Of a DNA stretch of 64,000 bases, positions 7,905 to 15,903 are shown piece by piece. The notes under the pieces are model-generated. The model had not been told where the DNA came from and searched no databases. It was given only the letters and a program-made list of their open reading frames with translations. Made by a program: the position numbers and the translations under genes. Origin of the DNA: Anaerolineales bacterium (GTDB taxonomy: Bacteria > Chloroflexota > Anaerolineae > Anaerolineales > UBA11579); contig JAJTXV010000001.1 of assembly GCA_021463845.1 (NCBI GenBank), positions 582,174 to 646,173 on the forward strand. Reading direction: 5' to 3'. Position 1 is the first letter of the stretch. Each line of letters begins with the position of its first letter.

Positions 7905-9170
7905 ATGCCCAACATCATTCAGGCTGTACGCGGTACTCAGGACTATTACCCGGAAGAGATGGCGGTGCGCTCATGGCTGTATGCCAAGATGCGCCAGGTG
8001 TCTGAGTCCTTTGGGTATCAGGAATACGACGGCCCGTTCCTGGAGCGCTTCGAGCTGTATGCAGCCAAGTCGGGCGCCGAGCTGGTGGAAAAGCAGTCGT
8101 ATGTCTTCGAAGACCGCGGCGGCGAGCGCATCACCCTGCGCCCGGAACTGACGCCTACACTGGCGCGCATGGTGGCCACCCGCCAGCGCCAGCTGACCTA
8201 CCCGCTGCGCTGGTGGTCCTTCGGGCCGTTCTGGCGCTACGAGAAGCCGCAGAAGGGCCGCACGCGTGAGTTCTTCCAGTGGAACATTGACATGGTGGGC
8301 GAAGATTCGCCTGAGGCGGATGCTGAGCTGGCCACGATCGCGGCCACTTTCCTGAAGACCATCGGCCTCCAAGCCAACGAGGCCCAAATTCTGGTCAACA
8401 ACCGCCAGCTGATGCAGGCCGAGCTGGAAGCGCTGGGGATCGCCGGCGCGCTGCGCAGCGAGGTCTTCGGCCTGATCGACCGCAAAGACAAGCTGAGCGC
8501 GGAGGCCTGGCAGGCGCGCGGCAAGGAGCTGGGGCTGGATGCTGCTCAGATGCTGGGTGTTGAGACGCTAATTGGCAATCAGGAGCTGTGGCAAAAGTCA
8601 GAGTCGCTGCAGCGGTTCTTCAAGGCTGTGGAAGCGCAGGGCGTGGCTGACTACGTGCGCTATGCGCCGCACATCATCCGTGGCCTGGACTATTACACCG
8701 GCACCGTCTTTGAGGCCTGGGACACCGCTGGCGAGTTCCGTGCAATCTTTGGCGGCGGGCGCTACAACGACCTGGTGAACGCGGTAGGCGGCGAACCCGT
8801 GCCGGCGGTTGGCTTCGCGGTGGGCAATGTGGTCATCAGCCTGCTGCTGCAGGCGCTAGGCCACGCGCCGGATGTGAGCGGGCGCGCCCCGATCTACGTC
8901 ACCGTGTTTGACGCGGACGGCTTGGCGGGCTCTCTCTCGCTGGCGGCTGAACTGCGGGCCGCCGGGCTGCAGGTGACCAGTCAACTGCAGCCGGACAAGC
9001 TGCAGAAGCAGTTCAAGCAGGCGGACCGCAGCGGGGCGCGGGTGGTGCTGGTGCTCGGGCCGGATGAGGTTGCCCAGAACGCGGTGAGCGTCAAGGACCT
9101 GCGCACTGGCGAGCAGCGCAACCTGCCGCGGGCAGGCTTGGCTGCAGAGCTTGCTAAGTTGCTGGCCTAA
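7905..9170 (+). CDS. hisS: Histidine-tRNA ligase
   Basis: Class II aminoacyl-tRNA synthetase that charges tRNA-His. The 421-residue protein starts with IQAVRGTQDYYPEE (the RG-TQD motif), has motif 2 around FGPFWRYEKPQKGRTREFFQWN, the histidine-specific RGLDYYTGTVFE, motif 3 (PAVGFAVGNVVI), and a C-terminal anticodon-binding domain (PIYVTVFD to the end). The start is fixed by a TATAAT 6 nt upstream and by the family N-terminus. The tRNA-His gene lies 42 bp downstream on the same strand, so enzyme and substrate are neighbours and might be co-transcribed. Confidence 0.94.
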   Translation: MPNIIQAVRGTQDYYPEEMAVRSWLYAKMRQVSESFGYQEYDGPFLERFELYAAKSGAELVEKQSYVFEDRGGERITLRPELTPTLARMVATRQRQLTYPLRWWSFGPFWRYEKPQKGRTREFFQWNIDMVGEDSPEADAELATIAATFLKTIGLQANEAQILVNNRQLMQAELEALGIAGALRSEVFGLIDRKDKLSAEAWQARGKELGLDAAQMLGVETLIGNQELWQKSESLQRFFKAVEAQGVADYVRYAPHIIRGLDYYTGTVFEAWDTAGEFRAIFGGGRYNDLVNAVGGEPVPAVGFAVGNVVISLLLQALGHAPDVSGRAPIYVTVFDADGLAGSLSLAAELRAAGLQVTSQLQPDKLQKQFKQADRSGARVVLVLGPDEVAQNAVSVKDLRTGEQRNLPRAGLAAELAKLLA

Positions 9171-9212
9171 CCTGCACGCAGCCCAGTCTGCATGATAAAA
9201 TAGCGCCTTCTT

Positions 9213-9286
9213 GGTGGATGTAGCTCAATCGGCAGAGCACCGCATTGTGGATGCGGTGGTTGCGGGTTCGATTCCCGTCATCCACC
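9213..9286 (+). tRNA. tRNA-His (anticodon GTG)
   Basis: Acceptor stem GTGGATG/CATCCAC at 9214-9220 and 9279-9285, with the extra G at 9213 pairing with C9286, the identity mark of tRNA-His. D arm, anticodon loop TTGTGGA (anticodon GTG at 9247-9249) and GGTTCGATTCC T arm are all present. CCA is not encoded. An A/T-rich GATAAAAT about 15 bp upstream may be the -10 box. Confidence 0.95.
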
Positions 9287-9291
9287 CTGGC

Positions 9292-9319
9292 AAAAAAATC
9301 GGCGAAAGCCGATTTTTTT
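9292..9319. terminator. Bidirectional terminator after tRNA-His
   Basis: Stem AAAAAAATCGGC / GCCGATTTTTTT around GAAA, ending the tRNA-His transcript and, from the other side, the dinB-nuclease-like operon. Confidence 0.9.
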
Positions 9320-9327
9320 GATTCGTT

Positions 9328-10020
9328 TTATTGGCTGCAAGGGGCCAACAGCAATGATTTGCCTTGTTTCCCGACGCTTTCCAGTGCGCCCATTTTACGC
9401 AGGCAATAGCTCATGCGGGTCGTCATCCATACCGGCGCGCCCATGGCGCTGGCCAGCTGCTTGTGGGTGAACGGGGTGGGCAGGCCGGGTGGGATCAGGC
9501 CCAAATAGTCTCCCAGACTGTCAAAGCGCTGGCTGCCGGTGACCTTGAGCAACTGCCGGTCGGCAATGCTCCAATGCTTGCGGGTCCAGCTGCCGCGGCG
9601 GTCATCGCGCCAGATCTCTTCCTGGTGGGTGAAGACGGCCATGCAGTTGAAGTTGGGATGGGCCGCCAGTTGGGGGATATAGAGCAGCTCGCCGAAGAGA
9701 TCTTCGATGCGGCCGCGCTTGGGCGATTTGCGCCGCGTGATCTGGCGGCCGCGCTTGGTTTGGCGCACGATCCATTTGCTTTCAGCGATCGGGTGCACCA
9801 GCAGCACTTTGTGATTTTGCAGCAGCTTGCCCAGCTTGGTTTTGAGGGCGCTGAAGTTGGCGGTCTGGATCTCGATCAGCGTGTCGCCGCGCACAATATC
9901 GATCTGGTAGCCGTCTACGCGCTGCTCCGGCGCATCGCCGGGTTTGGCCAGCCACTGCTTCAGGGCAGCATGCAGGCTCTGCTCGGTGAGGGTGCCGATG
10001 TGTGTGCCGGGCTGCATCAT
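9328..10020 (-). CDS. Hypothetical protein, possible PD-(D/E)XK nuclease fold
   Basis: 230 residues, starting at an ATGATG that overlaps the dinB stop codon; a longer upstream reading frame would run through dinB and is rejected. The N-terminal third has TEQSLHAALKQWL followed by YQIDIVRGDTLIEIQT, which resembles the E...D...ExK/ExQ order of PD-(D/E)XK nucleases with Gln in place of Lys. A very basic stretch (RQTKRGRQITRRKSPKRGR) follows, then a C-terminal part that may be a winged helix (FTHKQLASAMGAPVWMTTRMSYCLRKM). Coupling to DNA polymerase IV suggests a DNA-damage role. The nuclease reading is inference. Confidence 0.7.
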   Translation of the reverse strand: MMQPGTHIGTLTEQSLHAALKQWLAKPGDAPEQRVDGYQIDIVRGDTLIEIQTANFSALKTKLGKLLQNHKVLLVHPIAESKWIVRQTKRGRQITRRKSPKRGRIEDLFGELLYIPQLAAHPNFNCMAVFTHQEEIWRDDRRGSWTRKHWSIADRQLLKVTGSQRFDSLGDYLGLIPPGLPTPFTHKQLASAMGAPVWMTTRMSYCLRKMGALESVGKQGKSLLLAPCSQ

Positions 10021-11240
10021 TTCTGCTTGTCCTTGGGCTTGGAGCGCAGGCCGCTGGCGGCCACCAGGCTGCCGGCGCCAAAGCGCTCCTGCAGGCTCTT
10101 GAGGGCAGTGTCCAGCCGGTCTTGTTTCTCGAACTCCTTGGGGTTCCAGTCCCACAGTTTGGGCTGAAAGCTGGGCGGAACCAGATTGCTGGCGCGCACA
10201 CCCAGCAGCCGCACTTTGCGGCCCGGCTGCCAGTGGGCGGCCCACAGTTTACGGGCGGCCTGTTCGATGAGCTTGGCGTCAGCGGTTGGCTCCGGCAGAG
10301 TGAGCTGGCGGCTGATCTTGCTGAAGTCAGGCCAGCGAATTTTGATGGCGACGGTGTTGCAGTGCAGGTTCAGCTTGTGCAGCTGCTTACTGATTGACAC
10401 GCTTTGCTCGCCGAGGATCTGCAGCAGCTCAGCCTCATTGCTGGTGTCACGCGCAAAGGTCTCTTCATGACTGACAGATTTGGTTTCATGGTCGCTGTGC
10501 ACCGGGCTGTCATCAATGCCCTGGGCGCGGTAGTGCAGCGCTGCGCCGGTTTGGCCCAGCATGCGTAGCATGTCTTGCAGTGGGAAGCGGGCGATATCGC
10601 CGACCGTGTGGATGCCTAGCGAGGCCAGCCGCTCGGCGGTCTTGGGGCCGATGCCCCACAGCGCGTCGGATGGAAGCGGGTCAAGGAAGGCGGCCTCTTG
10701 CCCATGCGGCACGACTTGGATTGCATAGGGATAGTCGCCCGTCTTTGCGCTGGCCTTGCCAACATTGGTGGCTATTTTGGCCACCAGCTTGTTGCTGGCA
10801 ACGCCCAGTGAGGAGGGTAAGTGTAGATGGTCACGGATCTGGGTCTGGAGTTGCTTGGCATACACAACACCCGGTTCGGGCAGATGGCTGACATCAATGA
10901 ATGCTTCGTCGATGGAGATAGGCTGCATGATCTCAGAATAAGTAGCAAGCATGTCCATCACTTTGGCGGATAGCTCGGTGTAATCGCGAAAGTGATGGCG
11001 CACGATCTTGAGCTCAGGGCAGAGCCGCAGGGCGCGGGCCATCGGCATGGCGGAGTGGATGCCGAATTTGCGGGCCGCATACGAGCAGGTGGCGACCACG
11101 CCGCGGCCCTCTGGGCTGCCGCCTACGGCGAAGGGAATGCCGCGCAGGCTGGGGTCACGCAGCTCTTCCACCGCGCAGAAGAACGCGTCCAGGTCCAAGT
11201 GGATGATGGTGCGCTGGGTCGGGAGCAGGTCGGCGTGCAT
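10017..11240 (-). CDS. dinB: DNA polymerase IV (Y-family, translesion)
   Basis: Error-tolerant polymerase that copies past damaged bases. The 407-residue protein has the N-terminal catalytic IIHLDLDAFFCAVEEL, the palm SIDEAFIDVS with two more catalytic acidic residues, the thumb helix-hairpin-helix (LWGIGPKTAERLASLGIHTVGDI), and a little-finger domain ending in a Lys-rich tail (RSKPKDKQK) that may serve as a clamp contact. Length is slightly above the usual 350. It lies 37 bp downstream of the CoA-transferase stop codon and overlaps the next gene by 4 bp, making a two-gene unit with the possible nuclease. Confidence 0.92.
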   Translation of the reverse strand: MHADLLPTQRTIIHLDLDAFFCAVEELRDPSLRGIPFAVGGSPEGRGVVATCSYAARKFGIHSAMPMARALRLCPELKIVRHHFRDYTELSAKVMDMLATYSEIMQPISIDEAFIDVSHLPEPGVVYAKQLQTQIRDHLHLPSSLGVASNKLVAKIATNVGKASAKTGDYPYAIQVVPHGQEAAFLDPLPSDALWGIGPKTAERLASLGIHTVGDIARFPLQDMLRMLGQTGAALHYRAQGIDDSPVHSDHETKSVSHEETFARDTSNEAELLQILGEQSVSISKQLHKLNLHCNTVAIKIRWPDFSKISRQLTLPEPTADAKLIEQAARKLWAAHWQPGRKVRLLGVRASNLVPPSFQPKLWDWNPKEFEKQDRLDTALKSLQERFGAGSLVAASGLRSKPKDKQK

Positions 11241-11277
11241 ATCAGCTAAATGCGCATAGCCACAAGCGAATTGAGTG

Positions 11278-12483
11278 CTAGATCACATCTTGTTCTTTGA
11301 GCTGTTGGATGGCAGCCGCATCCATGCCCAGCTCGGTTTGCAAGATGTCCGCGGTGTGCTCGCCGAGGGCGGGCGGCGGGTAGCGCAGCTGCATGGGACT
11401 GGTGGGCACTTTGAGCGGCGAGGCCAGCATGTCAATCGCCTCGCCGTTGCTGAGCTGGCCATGCAGCACCATCTCGCGGGCCAGCACCTGGGGATCAGTG
11501 AACACCTGGTCAACTGTGTTGATCGGGCCGGCCGGTACGCCAGCCTGCTCGCAGATCGCCAGCCACTCGCCCACCGGGCGAGTGGCGAACAATTCCTCCA
11601 GGAGTGGGATCAGCGCGTCACGGTTCTCGACGCGCTTGGGGTTGGTGGCGAAGCGTTCATCCTGGGCAAGCTCGGGGCGGCCGGCGGCGGCGCAGAACTT
11701 GCTCCACTGCCCGTCATTGCCGCTGGCGAAGGCGAAGTAGCCATCGCTGCCGCGGAAGGACTGGTAGGGGACGATGTTGGGGTGCCCGTTTCCGTAGCGG
11801 CGGGGCGGCTGGCCGGAGATCAGGTAATTGCTGGCCACGTAAGACAGCGTGCCGACCTGGGCATCGAAGAGCGAAATGTCGATTCGCTGCCCTGTTTTTT
11901 GGCGTTCGCGTGCGAAAAGCGCGGCAGTGATCGCATTGCACGCATAAATTCCCGAAAGCAGGTCGGCGATCGCAAGACCGACGCGTACGGGTTCGCCGTC
12001 GGCGGGGCCGGTGATGCTCATCAGGCCGCCGCGGGCCTGGGCAATGAAGTCGTACCCAGGCTTGTGGCTCTCCGGACCGGTGTAGCCGTAGCCGCTGATG
12101 GTGCAATAGATGATGTCTTTACGCAGGGCCTGCAGCTCGGGATAGCCCAGGCCTATGCGCTCCAGCGTGCCGGGTTTGAAGTTCTCGACCAGCACATCGC
12201 TGGAGGCGATGAGCTGGCGCAGGATCTCGATGCCCTTGGGACTTTTCAGGTTCAGGGTCAGGCTGCGTTTGTTGCGGTTGGCCGAGATGAAGTAGGCCGA
12301 AATGCCAGCTTGCGTGAAGGGAGGGCCCCATTGGCGGGTGTCGTCGCCCTTACCGGGCGCCTCTACCTTGATGACATCGGCGCCCATATCGCCCAGCAGC
12401 ATGGTGCAGTACGGGCCAGCCAGCACCCGGGTGAGGTCCAGCACGCGGATCCCGTCCAGCATTCCAGTCATTTTTTGAGCCAT
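11278..12483 (-). CDS. CaiB/BaiF family (class III) CoA transferase
   Basis: Moves CoA between carboxylic acids through an enzyme-bound aspartyl-CoA. The 401-residue protein shows the family's LDLTRVLAGPYCTMLLGDMGADVIKVE, RNKRSLTLNLKSP, VLVENFKPGTLERIGLGY, and HKPGYDFIAQARGGLMSITG, where the Asp after GY is the expected nucleophile. I chose the ATG at 12483 because a TATAAT (12495-12490) ends 6 nt upstream; a longer frame from 12621 would run through the promoter. Substrate unknown. It lies close to the heterocycle-degradation island and could activate an acid product, but it is a separate transcript. Confidence 0.88.
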   Translation of the reverse strand: MAQKMTGMLDGIRVLDLTRVLAGPYCTMLLGDMGADVIKVEAPGKGDDTRQWGPPFTQAGISAYFISANRNKRSLTLNLKSPKGIEILRQLIASSDVLVENFKPGTLERIGLGYPELQALRKDIIYCTISGYGYTGPESHKPGYDFIAQARGGLMSITGPADGEPVRVGLAIADLLSGIYACNAITAALFARERQKTGQRIDISLFDAQVGTLSYVASNYLISGQPPRRYGNGHPNIVPYQSFRGSDGYFAFASGNDGQWSKFCAAAGRPELAQDERFATNPKRVENRDALIPLLEELFATRPVGEWLAICEQAGVPAGPINTVDQVFTDPQVLAREMVLHGQLSNGEAIDMLASPLKVPTSPMQLRYPPPALGEHTADILQTELGMDAAAIQQLKEQDVI

Positions 12484-12489
12484 TGGCCG

Positions 12490-12495
12490 ATTATA
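12490..12495 (-). promoter_or_regulatory. -10 box of CoA-transferase gene
   Basis: TATAAT on the minus strand, 6 nt before the ATG at 12483, implying a leaderless transcript and fixing the start codon. Confidence 0.6.
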
Positions 12496-12662
12496 GTTCA
12501 AATATTCTATGATGTTCTGGCGTAGCTTTTGGTAATTTGGCGGGTTGTAAATTTGCAGTATGGTGAAATTCTTTGCCAAAGAGGAGGTGCCTGGGGGCGT
12601 CTTGCATACTGTCCTTCCCACTCGCAGGTCTCGCTTTTATTCACTATCTTTGAGGAGAGTTT

Positions 12663-14087
12663 ATGGCTGCTAATCAGCGCATGGGCTATTTGCCCAATGA
12701 GACCCCGCCCATGGGTCAGCTTATTCTTTTGGGCTTCCAGCACGTTCTGACCATGTTCCCGGCCACCGTTTTGGTGGCTGCTTTGTGTGGCTTCCATGTC
12801 AACACCGTGCTGTTCGCCTCGGGTGTTTCCACCATCGTGGCGCTCATTCTGTCCAAGATGGGCATCGGTAAGTTCATCCCCTTGTTCTACGGCTCGAGCT
12901 TCAGCTACATTGCGGCCTATGTGGCCGTAGTGACCGCCATGACCGGCGCAGCGCCGGCCTTTGGTGTGCCGGCCCCGGATGAGGTGATCAGCACCATGCA
13001 GGCCGGCATCATTGTGACCGGTTTGCTCAACATCGTGCTGGGCTTCATCATCCGCGCGGTAGGCAAGAGCGCTCTGGACAAGGTGCTGCCTCCGGTGGTC
13101 ACCGGGTCTGTGGCCGCCATCATCGGTTTCGGTCTGGCCTTTGCCGCTCTGGGCATGGCCTCGGCCAACTGGGCAGTTTCGCTCGGCACGCTGCTGGTCA
13201 CCATTTTGTTCTCGGTGTACCTGCAGAACCGCGGCTTCCTGGGCATGCTGCCCGTGCTGCTCGGCGCTCTGGCCGGCTTCCTGCTCTCGGCCGTGCTTGA
13301 CGGCGGCTCGGTGAACTTTGCCGGTGTGGCTGCTGCGCCTCTGTTCCAGATGCCGCACTTCACCTTCCCCGCTTTTGGCGGCGCGTTTGTGGCTACGGCG
13401 GTGTTCAGCATCGCCATCATGGCCATCGCCACCATCCCTGAATCCACCGCTCACCTGTACCAGATCAGCCTGTATGTGGACCGCTTCGCTGAGGAGCGCA
13501 AGGCCAAGAAGTACGAGCTGGATAAGAACGTTGGCTTCAACCTGATCCTGGATGGTGTGGGTGACTTCACCAACGGTCTGTTGGGCGCCACGGCTGGCAC
13601 CAACTACGGCGAGAACAACTCGCTGATGGCCATCACTCGCAACTACTCCGGCCCGGCTTTGATCGCGGCTGGCGCCATCTCCATCCTGCTGGCCTTCGTT
13701 GGCAAGCTGGCTGCGCTGGTGAGCGCTGTGCCCCTGGCGGTCAGCGGTGGTCTGGCCATCTACCTGTTCGGTGTGATCGGCATGCAGGGCATCGCCCTGA
13801 TGCAGGAGCACAAGGTGAGCATGTTTGACCCGCGCAACCTGGCTATCGGCGCCATCATCATGGTGGTTGGTATCGGTGGCAACATTGGTTACGATGGCGG
13901 CTTCCTGCCCATCCCGTTCCTGCAGGGTATCTTCCCCAGCGGCCTGCCGGCCATCGCTACTGCGGCCGTGCTCGGCATTTTGCTGAACGCCGTGTTCCTG
14001 ATCTTTGCCCCTGAGGGCGAGAGCAAGGCCGCCGCAAGCAAGAAGAAAGCTGTAAAGAAAGCTGCTCGCTCCAAGAGCCGCCGCTAA
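12663..14087 (+). CDS. NCS2 family uracil/xanthine permease (UraA-like)
   Basis: Proton-coupled nucleobase importer of the inner membrane. The 474-residue protein has about 14 hydrophobic segments. FYGSSFSYIAAYVAV, the ATIPESTAHL motif with its Glu and TNYGENNSLMAITRNYS with a second Glu match the substrate and proton-site residues of UraA-type carriers more than the xanthine branch. The C-terminus ends in a Lys/Arg-rich tail (KKKAVKKAARSKSRR). GAGGAG lies about 6 nt before the ATG. It converges on the Mo-hydroxylase operon across a shared terminator, which suggests it supplies that pathway's substrate. I saw no purine riboswitch in the 180-bp upstream gap. Confidence 0.87.
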   Translation: MAANQRMGYLPNETPPMGQLILLGFQHVLTMFPATVLVAALCGFHVNTVLFASGVSTIVALILSKMGIGKFIPLFYGSSFSYIAAYVAVVTAMTGAAPAFGVPAPDEVISTMQAGIIVTGLLNIVLGFIIRAVGKSALDKVLPPVVTGSVAAIIGFGLAFAALGMASANWAVSLGTLLVTILFSVYLQNRGFLGMLPVLLGALAGFLLSAVLDGGSVNFAGVAAAPLFQMPHFTFPAFGGAFVATAVFSIAIMAIATIPESTAHLYQISLYVDRFAEERKAKKYELDKNVGFNLILDGVGDFTNGLLGATAGTNYGENNSLMAITRNYSGPALIAAGAISILLAFVGKLAALVSAVPLAVSGGLAIYLFGVIGMQGIALMQEHKVSMFDPRNLAIGAIIMVVGIGGNIGYDGGFLPIPFLQGIFPSGLPAIATAAVLGILLNAVFLIFAPEGESKAAASKKKAVKKAARSKSRR

Positions 14088-14102
14088 CAGTTGAGTATCC
14101 AC

Positions 14103-14137
14103 AAAAAAGAGCAGCGCATTTGCGCTGCTCTTTTTTT
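14103..14137. terminator. Bidirectional terminator
   Basis: Stem AAAAAAGAGCAGCGCA / TGCGCTGCTCTTTTTT around TT. It ends the permease transcript and the long minus-strand catabolic operon. Confidence 0.92.
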
Positions 14138-14152
14138 GTTGCACGTAGATCA

Positions 14153-14995
14153 CTACCCTGCGTCTAGTTCGCGGGCCAGAAAGTCTGCAAAGTGGGTGGG
14201 CTCGCGCTCGAGCAAGTGCGCCAGTGTGTGGCTGCTGGCAGCGAAGCCGTGAGCATCATAGTAGGCGAACATGGCCGCCAGCGTGTCACGCGTATAGGTG
14301 GGTAAGTGCGCGTTGGCGGTTTGCCAGTCAGCCAGCGTCTGCTGGACGGCGGTGACTGGGCGGCCAATCTGCTGAGCGGCGTGTTGGGCCATCTCGACTG
14401 AGTTCAGCACATCCGGCCCGGCCAATTGGTAGATGGCGCCCGTGTGGCCCGGCTCGAGCAGTGTGCGGGCGGCAACCACGGCCACATCTTCAAGATCAAC
14501 CGGGCTGAAAGCGGCGCTGGGGGAGTAGGGCACGCGGTATTCGCCGTGCTCGCGCATGCTGGCTATGTAGGGCAGGATGTTCTGAATATAGCTGGCTGGC
14601 TGGAGGATAGTGAAGTCAAGGCCAGATTGGATGAGGGCTTCTTCCACGCGTAGTTTCTGCCAGTGGTGCGGCATGGCTTCAATGTGAGGATAGAGGACAG
14701 AGTGATAAACGAAGCGGCGCACGCCGGCGGCCTTTGCCGCCGCAACCCAGGCCGCACCGATGGTCTGCTCCTGAGGGTGCACATTAGGCACGATGAAATA
14801 CAGCGCATCCGCCCCGGCCAAAGCCGCGGTCATGGTGACTGGGTCTTCAAGGTTGCCTTGCATACTCTCGCTGGCAAGTGTTGGCTGCGGAGTGCGCAGC
14901 AGAGCGCGGGTTGCTGCGCCGCGGGCCTGCAGTGCGGATAACACGGCGCGGCCGGTTTTGCCGCCGGCGCCCGTGACCAGAATCATGCTTGCCAT
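14153..14995 (-). CDS. NmrA-like NAD(P)-binding protein
   Basis: 280-residue atypical short-chain dehydrogenase fold. The N-terminal Rossmann loop MILVTGAGGKTGRAVL (GxxGxxG type) is intact, followed by GADALYFIVPN, RRFVYHSVL and the LQPASYIQNILPY segment typical of NmrA/HSCARG-like proteins. Members sense NAD(P) redox state or reduce quinones, so an enzymatic or regulatory role is equally possible. It is the last gene of the long operon and its start overlaps the DUF2877 gene by 13 bp. Confidence 0.82.
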   Translation of the reverse strand: MASMILVTGAGGKTGRAVLSALQARGAATRALLRTPQPTLASESMQGNLEDPVTMTAALAGADALYFIVPNVHPQEQTIGAAWVAAAKAAGVRRFVYHSVLYPHIEAMPHHWQKLRVEEALIQSGLDFTILQPASYIQNILPYIASMREHGEYRVPYSPSAAFSPVDLEDVAVVAARTLLEPGHTGAIYQLAGPDVLNSVEMAQHAAQQIGRPVTAVQQTLADWQTANAHLPTYTRDTLAAMFAYYDAHGFAASSHTLAHLLEREPTHFADFLARELDAG

Positions 14996-15876
14996 CCTTG
15001 CAGCATACCTAGGAACCCTGCCAACGCATCAGCGCCAGAGGTGTGCCCAGTAGGCAGAATGCGCATCACGGCCGCAGTCAGGGCGGCACGATCATTGACG
15101 ACTATGGCGTCGAAGAGTTGGTGCCAAGGCGCGGCGGCTTCGCCGCGGGCGCCAGCCGCCAGCCAGGCGGCCGAGAGGGCATGGGTGCGCTCGGTAGCAA
15201 TCGCGGCAATGGCCTCGGCGGTTTGTTTGGCGGCAGCAGACGGCTGCGTGGCCCACAGGCCGTACATAGCGCCTAGCAGCAGGTCGTCGCCAGCGGGGGT
15301 GAGGCCAGGGCCGAGGCCAGCCAGTTTTTTGGCCGCCTGGCGCAGCATGGGATCGTCTTGCTGGTGCAAGCCAGCAAAGAGCATGGGAATGTTTTGCTCG
15401 GCAGCCTGCAGAATACGCGCTGGCAGCGGCGAACTGGCGGCAGGGTCGAGCACCAGGCGAGCCAGACTGTCGGCAGGGGCGTGCTGGGCCAGCAGGTCCG
15501 CAATCTGGCGGCCTGCTGGCGGGAGCAGATCGGGCTGTGAGCGCAAGGCAGCCCAATTCGGCACAGGTTGCCAAAGCACAGCCTCCTCGGCGTCGATGAG
15601 CCAGTCATCCAGCCACAGGCCATTTTCGAACACAAGCAGGCTGCTGTCCGCATGTGCGCCTGACGGAAAATCTTCGAGCACGATCGAGAAAGGCCCGTCG
15701 CCCAGATGTGCGCTGACCAGCGAGAGCACCTCGGCGTCCTCGTTGACCAGGTTCACCACCGCATCAAAAGCGTACAGTACGCGAGCATGCTGGCTGGTTT
15801 CCAGCCAGCGGCGAGCGGCGGGAGCGATACTGCGCGCTCGCAGGCGTCGGTCTGTGTTCCGTGGATCGGTGTTCAC
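14983..15876 (-). CDS. allH: DUF2877 protein, AllH-like oxamate carbamoyltransferase subunit
   Basis: 297 residues with the two DUF2877 signatures: LAGLGPGLTPAGDDLLLGAMYGLW near the middle and GHTSGADALAGFL near the C-terminus. In E. coli, AllH (YlbF) acts with FdrA (AllF) and AllG (YlbE, DUF1116) as oxamate carbamoyltransferase, which moves a carbamoyl group from oxalurate to phosphate. All three families are in this operon, but here AllH is separated from the other two by five genes. The start is a GTG at 15876, 27 bp after the previous gene; AGGG lies about 12 nt upstream. Substrate of this complex is inferred, not shown. Confidence 0.8.
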   Translation of the reverse strand: MNTDPRNTDRRLRARSIAPAARRWLETSQHARVLYAFDAVVNLVNEDAEVLSLVSAHLGDGPFSIVLEDFPSGAHADSSLLVFENGLWLDDWLIDAEEAVLWQPVPNWAALRSQPDLLPPAGRQIADLLAQHAPADSLARLVLDPAASSPLPARILQAAEQNIPMLFAGLHQQDDPMLRQAAKKLAGLGPGLTPAGDDLLLGAMYGLWATQPSAAAKQTAEAIAAIATERTHALSAAWLAAGARGEAAAPWHQLFDAIVVNDRAALTAAVMRILPTGHTSGADALAGFLGMLQGWQA

Positions 15877-15903
15877 TGTAAAGTACCCTGACGTGTCATG
15901 GGG

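Noticed and set aside
12500-12662. Purine or pyrimidine riboswitch before the nucleobase permease
   Set aside because: I could not find the conserved purine-aptamer core or a terminator/anti-terminator pair; only a normal GAGGAG ribosome site is clear.
12507-14153. Long open frame (548 codons) antisense to the NCS2 permease
   Set aside because: Its product is a low-complexity His/Gln/Asp/Arg-rich sequence typical of the reverse strand of a GC-rich membrane-protein gene, with no ribosome site and no family resemblance.
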